NCBI GenBank assembly: GCA_023238725.1
Contig: CM041531.1
Location: 6,534,354-6,598,353 of the forward strand
DNA: 64,000 bases
Source: Scortum barcoo
Lineage: Eukaryota; Chordata; Actinopteri; Centrarchiformes; Terapontidae
Direction of reading: 5' to 3'
Both the position numbers and the translations under genes were made by a program. The notes beneath the pieces were generated by a model. It was not told where the DNA came from and did no database searches. It saw only the letters and a program-made list of their open reading frames with translations. Positions 52,739-61,554 of the stretch are shown piece by piece; positions within the stretch are counted from its first letter, which is position 1, and the number at the start of each line of letters is the position of its first letter.

Positions 52739-52789
52739 AGGGAGACGGAGAGAGAGAGAAAAAGAGACAGAGAGACAGAGAGAGAGAGT
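52739..52789. repeat. (GA)n-rich microsatellite
   Basis: An interrupted array of AGAGAG, AAAGAGACAG and AGAGACAGAG units. Frames of low-complexity Ser/Leu or Arg/Glu through it are artefacts. Confidence 0.9.
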
Positions 52790-55230
52790 TTGCCTCCAAG
52801 CCTCGGCACAGAGGAGGATCAAAGGTTTGTGCTCTGCATCACAATGGACATCCGGTCACCAATACTGATGAGGCCGGGTGTGTGATGCTCCATTCACAGG
52901 GCTTACATCTTATGGGTAAACAAGTGGTCATTGCATGGAAATCAATGGACATTTTTGCCCCATGTTCTTTGACTGCACAGTGTTCTGCAGCGATGCCATT
53001 TGTGGAAATCAAAAATTCAAAGTCAGAACTGTAAAAAGCCAAAACTGATAAAAATAATAATAATAATGAAAAAAAAAGACATTTTTATCAGCATTAAGGA
53101 CAAACAATATATAACTGATGTTTACTCTGGGAATACCTGCATATTTATCACATCTAGAGTATTACTAGAGTCTTTAAATGCCTTTTAACGGCTCTACAGT
53201 CTCTTGATATGATGGCAGATCTTAATACCAGAATTTTTATGTCTATTTATACACTAGTTTATACCTTGAAACTTGACATTTCCTGTAACAAAATATCAAC
53301 AACGATTGATTCTGCCCCTGCTGCATTCGAAAATCAGCCCTGTTTTTTTTTTATTATTTTTATTTTTTCTGGCATATGAGCCAAGTCTTAAATGCAGCGT
53401 GCAGTGTGTTTACTGGTATCACTCTGAAAGGTGTTTACTTAGCATTTTGGAGGTGCGGCTGCTCTTTGTGCACAAATCCTTGACACTTTATGTGCCACAT
53501 AATGCAAACCGACATTCAATTTAAGCTGCTACATACAATGAACTGCACGCTACCCGGGACGACAGTTTGCCAAAGTAACCACTGCATTAGACAGTAAACA
53601 TGCTGTCATATTTAAACCAACCATGGGAATGTTTTTCAGAAAATTGCTGTATATATTATTGCAGGAATGATCCAGCAATATAAAAAGGCTTATAATTTAA
53701 TTTTACAAATGTTTATGGTGATTATTTAAGTTTTTCTTTTGTGCTTGAGTTCAGGAATGTTGGAGTGGATTAGAAGTGGATTAGAAACCAACGACTGTGT
53801 CTGTTCATGGATTCAAGAATAATACAAACATTTGGTCCAATGCTTTAGCATCTGTCCACTGTGTTCAACATTATTTTAAGGGGTATAGGACAAAAAAGGA
53901 CACATGACTTTACATGAATGTGGTGTACAGTATTACTGCCCGGATTAAATAGCATGCCAACAGCCACTAAAATGATCAGAGGATTTGTCTCAGATAATGG
54001 ACTGGTCATTACTGTAATGCTCTTTTTTTAAAAGTGATCTAATACAGACATACTTTGTGAATGTTGGTACAGCATAAGTTATCTCCACATCCTGGAAAAA
54101 TGGGAATGTGCTGCGCAACCCGTTCTACAAAAGACATATCTTCCCCAGTTATGAATCTTTCATGTGGAAGATAAACATAGATCCAACATGAACTGTCAAA
54201 AGTGCTGTGTGATTTTTGCTTGAGAGAGTATGCATTCTGCTGCTCTGTTTCCACACTTCCCCTACTTATCAAGTGTAAAAAAAGCAAAAAACAAGGAAAT
54301 CCTTTGCTGTTTAACTGACAACGATGGCATAAACATTTTTAATTGAGGACAAAAAAAAAAGGCCGTGTAAATTTCACATTGTGAATGATTTCGAATAAAT
54401 GGACTCTACAAATAAAACAATAAATAAAGTTATAAATAAAACTGACAAATACAGTTCATCATCAATATGCTTCAGTGTCTACTTGGGTTAGAACCTAGAT
54501 AGTGTTTACATCCATTTTTTTTCTTTTAAACTCTGCAATCACCTAGAAAAATGTGATGTGTTCTCTAAATACCTACAGTAATTTCAAAAGATTTCAGAAT
54601 TACCTCTCATTAATGTGTGTTTATCTGTCACAGATGGTTGTAAATCCTCTGATGACACACTTGTGACCTCCAGTGGGATTCTGTCCCTTTAACTTGAGAG
54701 CCTATTAATTGTCTGCAATTATCCTTTGCAAGCGTGGCATATTTCAGAAGTATCTCCTCTCTTCCCACATGGATAGAAATGCCATAGTGGTAAAGGTTGA
54801 CTGCGACATTCACTATTTATTGCACAGTAGGGCTTGTACAGTCCAAATTTGCCATCACAGGTCTAAAAAAGAAAAAGCATGTCTGCCTTACCAAACTCCC
54901 ATCCCGTGTTTTTGGAGGGTAACATTTGACCTTTGTTAAAACAACAGCTTGCATACAGGAAATTAATGAAGACAGTGCCTTGTCTTGGTTCAATCCATGA
55001 AGAAAATGAAATAATAACACATTTGTAAACTAGCTTGTTTGATTACTTTGTGTTTAAAGTGTGCTGTTCTGTAACATTGGAAAATCATCCATAGTTCCCT
55101 CGGTGCATTCAAAATCTTGAAAGTTTAGTGCAAATCTGAAGAAACAAATGACAGAAACAAAACAAACTAAGGAAATTATAAGGCAACAATTATAAATATA
55201 TCAAAAATAGTCATTAGAGAACTATCTTTG
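52790..55230. other. noncoding DNA, partly chst1 3' UTR
   Basis: This is sequence downstream of chst1 on the minus strand. The only obvious AATAAA on that strand near the gene is at 54816-54821 (read as TTTATT on the plus strand), which would give a 3' UTR of about 400 bp. A longer UTR is possible. Several plus-strand AATAAA words near 54395-54440 are irrelevant to chst1. Confidence 0.35.
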
Positions 55231-56522
55231 TTACAAAAAAGGTACAAAAGTTTTGTCCTGTACCAGTGAGAGGGACATATTTTTCAGCTCCTCTACTGAT
55301 TTCACAGCCTTGTATCCCAGCTGGTGAAGTACTTTCTGACACACAGTCTGAGTGTATTCGACCATGTCATAAGACAGTTTCAAACGCCAGCTCTCTGCAT
55401 TAGCCGCCGAGTCCCTCACTGTACCAAACTTGTGTTTTGCTGAGGGCTCATTGCTTCCCCGAGTGTTTGCATGTATCCAGTCTTCCACATTTTTATCCAT
55501 TGGCAGCCCTAGGTAATCATAGATCTCCTTCGTCTTGAGAAGCGGATTTCTGGCCAAATCCTCATAGCGAACCAACATGTATTTTCCTTTTAGCCAATAG
55601 GGATGGCTGAGACCAGTTGAAACAGAACTGAGAAAGTCCTCACAGACAACTGTGAGCTGACTCAAGTCTAGATTATATGGTCTTCTCCCCGTGGCCCTCC
55701 AAATACGCCACAGACGATACGTATCCCTGAATGTCTCAATCCGTGAGGACAGGATACCACGCGGGTCTCTGACGAGTTGAATCACTTTGATGTTCAGCCG
55801 TGGGTCTTCCACCAAAGCGCGTAGATCTCCAATCTCCGGCACCCGTACGATTTTGATTGCCACGTGCCGCTTCTCGCGGCATGCCTCCGTTGCTAAGGTC
55901 ATGTTTAGAGCCGCACATTTCTTGACACAGTCCCCTTCCTCCACATTAACGTCAGCAGGACCGAAGGCATCACACACAGGTTGCTGGCACAATGCTCGGC
56001 TCGGCTGGCACCACGACGGAACAGTTTATCTGTGGTGTGGTTCGTGGGCGTTGGCTTGATATAGCTCTCCAGGAAATAGAGGTCACAACCATACAAACTA
56101 CGCAGGAGGTCTCGACTGGCGCCCAGCATCACGCGCCGGTCTGCAGCGTTGCGGCTGTGCGACAGACGTGGAATCAGGGTGGTCTGAACATGATAGAGAG
56201 GCTCAAACAGGTAAAACACCTCCTGGTGCTGGTTGAGCAGCTGGCCAACAAAGGAGGAGCCGCTGCGGGTGGTGGCCAGGACCAGGATGTGCGTCTTGCG
56301 CGTGGCATTGATGGAAAAGTAAGGGTAATCATCGCAGCCTCCCCCGCCCGCCGCTCCCCGCTCAAAGGGAGGTTCTGTCTCCTGGCCCCCCAGACCACAG
56401 TTCTGGGGGCTGGGCAATGGGCACAGCTGGAAAGGCTTGGAGGTGAGCGTCCGGATGGCCGTGTACTGGATGGCAATGGAGGCCAAGGCCAGCAGAATCA
56501 CTGCCTTCCAGGAACATTGCAT
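55231..56522 (-). CDS. chst1: carbohydrate sulfotransferase 1, single coding exon with a frameshift
   Basis: The gene encodes keratan sulfate galactose 6-O-sulfotransferase, a Golgi type II membrane enzyme that moves sulfate from PAPS to C6 of galactose. The N-terminal frame starts MQCSWKAVILLALASIAIQY, a short cytosolic tail and signal anchor nearly identical to my memory of human CHST1. The 5'-phosphosulfate loop TTRSGSSFVG lies at residues 84-93, and GASRDLLRSLYGCDLYFLE follows. The 3'-phosphate loop VRDPRGILSSR, the motifs RYEDLARNP and NTRG, and the C-terminus FVPFL lie in another frame. The break is after GASR (residue 174), where a 5 bp tandem duplication shifts the frame; read literally, the protein stops at 205 residues. 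Without the extra 5 bp the protein would have about 428 residues, against about 411 in human; the difference is mostly a Gly-rich stem. No introns interrupt the coding part, as is usual for this gene. It may be a real null allele, a pseudogene or an assembly error. Confidence 0.93.
55995..56006 (-). other. chst1: 5 bp tandem duplication breaking chst1
   Basis: On the plus strand the sequence reads CTCGGCTCGGCT, two copies of CTCGG plus CT. On the coding strand this is AGCCGAGCCGAG. With one copy, the codons read GCC AGC CGA GCA TTG TGC (A-S-R-A-L-C), in line with the ASRVLC I recall from human CHST1. With two copies the frame runs on as A-E-H-C-A-S and ends about 30 codons later. Confidence 0.85.
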
Positions 56523-56568
56523 GGCTGAACCACTTCATTTAGACACAGCGGTCCATGCCAGGTCCTCC
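56523..56568 (-). other. chst1: chst1 5' UTR segment of the coding exon, with splice acceptor and uORFs
   Basis: On the minus strand TCTTTTTCACAG is a good polypyrimidine tract and AG acceptor. The exon begins at 56568 with GGAGGACC. Within 46 bases upstream of the main ATG there is a complete five-codon uORF (56556-56539, M-D-R-C-V-stop). A second ATG (56538-56536) lies out of frame with the CDS and overlaps its start. A spliced noncoding leader upstream is expected for this gene. Confidence 0.6.
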
Positions 56569-56956
56569 CTGTGAAAAAGAGAAGTGTTTGTCTTTGTTAT
56601 TCTTAGAAATGATTCTGTTTGTGATTTCATTTGTTTTTTGGGGTCCAACAGTTCTGTGAAGATATTTCTCTTTCTTTTTTACCCAAAGAAAATACCTGAG
56701 GCTAGCTCACTTACTGGCCCTAAGATGACAATTAATATTACATATCCTTCTCGACACACAGTTAAGTAGAGAATGGAGACCATTACAATAAAATGCCATT
56801 TGAATATACCAATTAACGGTGGAACAACTTGTATTGTGAATTATTTTAGATCTGAGGGTGAGTCATCGGCGGGTTGAATATAAGCACTACGCAGGATATA
56901 TTTTATTGATGGTTCCAGGGCCAAAAGGCTATATTTTCATTCACTCCGGTACTTAC
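56569..56956 (-). other. presumed chst1 5' intron
   Basis: Noncoding sequence between the acceptor at 56568 and a candidate upstream exon. It contains a TGAGTCA (AP-1-like) word near 56860. No gene lies on either strand. Confidence 0.35.
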
Positions 56957-56987
56957 GTTGAAGGCAAAGTCGGAGATTAACTATATG
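56957..56987 (-). other. chst1: candidate 31 nt noncoding chst1 leader exon
   Basis: On the minus strand TTTTCTTATTCAG, a good acceptor, is followed 31 bases later by CTTCAAC and GTAAGTACC, a strong donor. The pair is correctly oriented to splice onto the chst1 acceptor at 56568. Such matches arise by chance, so transcript evidence is needed. Confidence 0.3.
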
Positions 56988-58029
56988 CTGAATAAGAAAA
57001 GAACAAGATCAGTCCGTAATAAAGATTGCTGTAGCCGTGAGACAGAATCCTGTGACTTAATCATTCAATTAGTCTCCTGTTCTTCCGTCAGCCTAATTTT
57101 TGAAAATTAAAATAGATAATGAGGAGAGTTTCGAGCCCCTAACTTTTGATTCCTCTCCAATCTGCTGACACCGACTACCAAGTACATATATAGCCATCTG
57201 AGAGCCCAGACCACAGAGGAGGAAAGCAAAACAGGTTGCATACAATATCTAAAAATGGCAAGACACATTTTTCTAGGTTTGTATTGATGATTTAAAATAG
57301 CTTATGACAATTTTGCTTATATGTCTTTAACGTACTTTAGCATCCCAAATACAGCAGAACTTCTAATTATAATAAGGAACGCAGAATACTTCACCAAGAA
57401 CACTACACATGTACTTTTACTACACGCTACTGCAGTGCACGCCATGCAGTACATTCATCTCGACTCTCCAGCTACTCCAGCTTGTCTGCATCTAATTCAA
57501 GGAGCTTGTGTGGCCTCATTGGAGAGTCTGAGCATTGTGCTGCATTTGTTCATCAAGAGGGGGAAATAAAAAAAGTCTCAGCCAGCCAAGAAAGGTTAAG
57601 AGTAGTTTTAAAGCTTCCCTGCCAATGTCACGTCAAGGGGAAATGATGCTGCAAGTGAAGATTTAGGTAATCACACGGAAAAGCTGTCCCATTCAGAATA
57701 TGATTCAGTGAAATAACACTGTAGTGTCATATGAGTGAGTAAAATAAACAAATAAAATAGGCTCACCATCATCACTTCAGAGGCCATACATGAGACTAAG
57801 TAAGGTCCAAAAATGAGGGAAAAAAGGAGGATATGATGCATCAGGGCGCATCTTTGGACTGAAAAGCACAACATGGAGGAAGGCCACTTTAAAGAGGACT
57901 AACATCTGTGAGGAGCACTAAAAATCACAGTTGTTTCGTGAAGGCAGCACTGCAGAGAGACTCCAGCAGCCCCTGTGTGTTCATGTGACGGAGCTGACAA
58001 CGCTCACACTCAAAATAACACAAAACAAC
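56988..58029. other. intronic or upstream noncoding DNA
   Basis: No coding exon. A further weak donor-like word (GATGATGGTGAGCC on the minus strand) lies near 57765. Confidence 0.4.
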
Positions 58030-58606
58030 TCACTTCCTACGGCCACCGACGGCAACTCGGACCACTTCTCCCTCACGCAGAGCCCCGATGCTTCCCTCCC
58101 AGTGATAATAATCACAGTAATAACAAAATAAATCCCACTGTGCTGCAGTGGGAACAGGTTTTTTTTTCTTCTTCCTCCGCGATGCAGACACCCTCACCAT
58201 CGCTGCGATAAGACAACACCGCACAAATGAACGCATCCCACCCAGAGCCGGCTCACTGAGAATAAAATGTTTTTTTTTTTTTTTTTTTAAATCACTGCGT
58301 AAAAATGATAAAGCCCAGACTGCATGCACACGCACATCACCTGATCTGAACAGGAGTATGACGGAGTGAAACATTCACACTTATTATTATTTCTGGTTTT
58401 TTGGTGGTACCTTGTTGGTAGTTGTAGTATCCTCATGATGTGCTGCGCGTCCATCAAGCGTCCGCGGCCGCTCTCTTTCCTCTTTTTTTATTATTATTAT
58501 TATTTCTTATTATAATATTTCCACAGTGCGCTTCTTCCTCTCGGGCGGGAGGTGCGGAGCCGTGTTTTCCATCCAAACGGAGCTGCGGGTCTCAGACACG
58601 AAGTGA

Positions 58607-58631
58607 TGAGAGAGAGAGAGAGAGAGAGAGA
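58607..58631. repeat. (GA)n microsatellite in the candidate promoter
   Basis: About 12 GA units, pairing in principle with the CT array at 58881-58913. Confidence 0.9.
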
Positions 58632-58675
58632 CGCTGAGGCGGCTGTGTTTTTATGAGGCAGCCAGGCGGTGAGGC

Positions 58676-58772
58676 TGACCGGTGATGGTGGTGGTGTTGG
58701 GGAGGGGAGGATGAGGAGGAGGAGGTGGTGGAAGAAGAAAGAGGAGGAGGAGGAGGGGGGTTGGTGGTGGAA
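58676..58772 (+). repeat. G-rich, near-polypurine tract
   Basis: About 97 bases of almost only G, A and isolated T: GGTGATGGTGGTGGTG, GGGGAGGGGAGG, (GAGGAG)n and GGGGGG. It has several runs of three or more G, so it could form a triplex or a G-quadruplex. It would read as a CCT/CTC-rich 5' leader if transcribed with chst1. Confidence 0.8.
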
Positions 58773-58880
58773 ACGACAGCCGGGCTCCCCTTAAATGATG
58801 CGCAGAGGCTGGTTGCGAGTGTGTGAGGTACACAAGGAGCGACTGTCTGGACCACCCCAGACCCCTCCCCCTTTTCCACT

Positions 58881-58913
58881 GCCTCTCTCTCTCTCTCTCT
58901 CCCTCTCTCTCTT
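58881..58913. repeat. (CT)n microsatellite
   Basis: CT array of about 33 bp with one CCC interruption, followed by TTTCACACACACA. Confidence 0.9.
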
Positions 58914-59159
58914 TCACACACACATCTTCCTGAGTGTCTTGCCTGCCACATCACACACTCACAGACCTCCTCTTTTCCCACACACAAGGAAATCAGCTCT
59001 TTCCACCCAGCCAATGAGGGCTGCCAGGTCTGACTGATTCCATCAGCTTTTTTTTTTTCAATTTGAATTGTATGCAAATGTTTGTTAGTTTTGCATGAAA
59101 CATACTACCATACTACACTACACCCCCTCCCCACACACACGCACACACACACCTCCATA
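58914..59159. repeat. CA-rich noncoding DNA
   Basis: Short CA arrays near 58914-58923 and 59132-59152, and a T-run at 59049-59058. No gene. Confidence 0.6.
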
Positions 59160-59861
59160 GACAGTGTCTTTTCATACTTTGAGGAAATAGCTGGGTACAA
59201 ATTGAGTTTGAGCAGGTGTGATCCCACCCCATACATTACAATTCAAGATCACTTGGCGTTACACTTTTAGGAGTTTGCATGACACTATTACGAAAAATGT
59301 TTAAGCACTGGTCACTTCTCTCGCCTTGCAAATGAAACGTTGAAGCCTAGAGCCCATAGAGGTCTGGCCCTGCCTGATTTAGTTAGAATAAATTATTGTG
59401 TAAGGGCTCCATTATCAGCCACTGCTCTTCTGTGCTTGCCACCTAATGTTTCAACCTCTCAATAGGCAAAATACATCATTGTGAAGTCCAGTTAGAAAAA
59501 TGCGTTCAATTCAAACAACTTCTTGACCTTAAGCACCTTCCCTTAGCCATGCTGCCCTCTTGGCAGTATAATTATCTTTTATTATGGCACGGCTGTGACC
59601 TTTATAATAAAGGAACATTTGCATCATTTCAGCAGCTCATTTTAAGGTTTAATATATGCAGATCACTAATGTGCTGATATTGTACTTCATACAAATTGGG
59701 CAAAATACCTATTGAAGTTGGATTCAATGCAAAAGTACACAGGAACAAAATGAACAAAATAAAAAAATATATATATACATATATACATATATATACACAC
59801 ACACACATATATACATATATACATATATATATATACACATAGATGTATATATATACTATAT

Positions 59862-59943
<82 letters not shown>

Positions 59944-60320
59944 TAGTTAACCTGTATTTGGCTGATGTCATCAGGGCCCAGCAGAACTGTACCATGCAGT
60001 ATATTACGGTCATGTTTTTTGAGTCATTTATTGAGGTTGTGAGAATCCTGATCCATATCGTTCACTGCTCTCTTTAGGGTCCACACTGAGGCAATAGCTC
60101 TACCCTGAGATACAAATGATTATAGCTTTCCTGACCTTTAATGCAAGAACGTTTGATAACGCTTCATTGGAAGAAATCTGATCCCAAACCTCTAACACTC
60201 GCTGGATTCAAGATGTACTGAATTTGATGAGGTTAGAATAGATTATCTGCCAGGAACAGTTGCTAAATTTGATCACATTTGGCTTTCTGTCCTAGAAAAG
60301 CTGTCACTTTAGTTTAACTA
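59160..60320 (+). mobile_element. L1/Tx1-like LINE ORF2 C-terminal remnant
   Basis: On the plus strand, broken frames give motifs in the order of the L1 ORF2 tail: AHRGLALPDLVRINYCVRAP near 59350 ('GGLGLPDLxxYYxAA'), GTFASFQQLILRFNI near 59612 ('GxFxSFxxLxxxFxL'), and LHWKKSDPKPLT with RWIQDVLNLMRLE near 60165-60235 ('xxWKxxxPPxxxxWxxxxxxxxxxE'). In-frame stops are frequent, so it is inactive. A compound microsatellite interrupts it. The L1 superfamily is likely; the clade is uncertain. Confidence 0.6.
59764..59942. repeat. compound TA/CA microsatellite inside the LINE
   Basis: About 180 bp: TATATACATATATAC units, then two CA runs, then about 60 bp of pure TA. It splits the LINE remnant. Tyr-Ile frames over 100 codons on the minus strand are artefacts. 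Confidence 0.95.
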
Positions 60321-60479
60321 TACATGAAAAGTAAAATGTGCTTGGAAGACATAACTCAATAAGCTTAAATTACTTCTTCTTATTATTATTTTTATTATTC
60401 TTATTATAATTGTTATTATTACATTTTCTCTTTCTCCTTTTTTTTTTTTTACAAGTTTCTTTTATTAATGAGTTTTTTG

Positions 60480-60740
60480 GGGGGTTATACGTATGTGCAC
60501 ATGGGTCTCATATCAATTTTATCCAGAATTTCCAAAGTCAATCACCAATGTCAGCAGGTGTCATCCTCTGGGGACCATAAATGTCTGCATAAATGTCATG
60601 GTAACCTATCAAATAGTTGTTGAGTTACTTTAGTCTGAAGCCAAAATGGTGGACCAATCAAAAGAGAGGGCAGACCAACAATGCCATCCATAGAGCCATG
60701 ACGATGACGTTTACTTATAGCACCCCTTCATTAGGCCAAC
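60480..60740 (-). repeat. dispersed teleost repeat, copy 4
   Basis: CATCCTCTGGGGACCATAAATGTCTGCATAAATGTCATGGTAACCTATCAAATAGTTGTTGAG is followed by TTTAGTCTGAAGCCAAAATGGTGGACC and CAACAATGCCATCCATAGAGCCATGACG. This reads in the reverse order of the copy at 3755 and is the best preserved of the four. Confidence 0.7.
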
Positions 60741-60832
60741 AAGAACTATGTTCAAACAGTTTGTGAATACACCTTCATAACTGCAAAAAGTTGTACTTCT
60801 CTAGGCACAGAGGTTTTAGTATCTCTCACTTA

Positions 60833-61373
<541 letters not shown>

Positions 61374-61554
61374 CTGCAGAGGCAGCACCACCAGAGCCAC
61401 ACAGATCATGATGACTACCAGCAGCTGGGAGGGCCATATGCGAGGAGTGACGTCTCCGAAACCCACGGTGGAGAAGGTGACGATGCAGAAGTAGAAAGAA
61501 TTGAAGAGGGTGAGGTTTTTGCCTGCTCGCTCCAGGTGCTGGATCCCACATGTG
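61374..61554 (-). CDS. kcnt1: KCNT-family channel exon (pore helix, selectivity filter, S6)
   Basis: A 181 nt exon: one base completes the codon begun in the previous exon, then 60 codons follow. It encodes [40 protein letters not shown] and [20 protein letters not shown]. That is the outer turret, pore helix, the TVGFGD potassium filter and the S6 helix. The turret LERAG and [20 protein letters not shown] resemble KCNT1. The filter has Phe where I remember Tyr in mammalian KCNT1 (TVGYGD); Phe is the KCNT2 form. The NLT sequon in the turret may be glycosylated. The acceptor is CCTGTTCTACACAG and the donor is GTAGGA. Confidence 0.95.

Larger units (their letters stand above)
58030..58860 (-). 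promoter_or_regulatory. chst1: CpG-rich candidate promoter and first exon region of chst1
   Basis: CpG dinucleotides cluster here (CGTCCATCAAGCGTCCGCGG, GCGGCCGC, CTCGGGCGGGAG, GCGGAGCCGTG), unlike the CpG-poor desert. The region lies about 1.5-2.3 kb upstream of the chst1 ATG, as expected for a vertebrate promoter with noncoding first exon. A possible donor (GATGGTGAGGGTGT on the minus strand) is near 58197. No TATA box was confirmed. A T-run at 58270-58289 and an ATT repeat near 58486-58503 are also present. Confidence 0.5.

Noticed and set aside
52504..52822. Leu/Ser-rich frames of 67-101 codons
   Set aside because: They translate the interrupted GA/CT microsatellite.
55992..56528. 178-codon plus-strand frame opposite chst1
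   Set aside because: It is the antisense shadow of a conserved GC-rich coding exon.
59629..60013. Tyr/Ile/Cys/Val-rich minus-strand frames of 104 and 108 codons
   Set aside because: They are translations of the TA/CA microsatellite.
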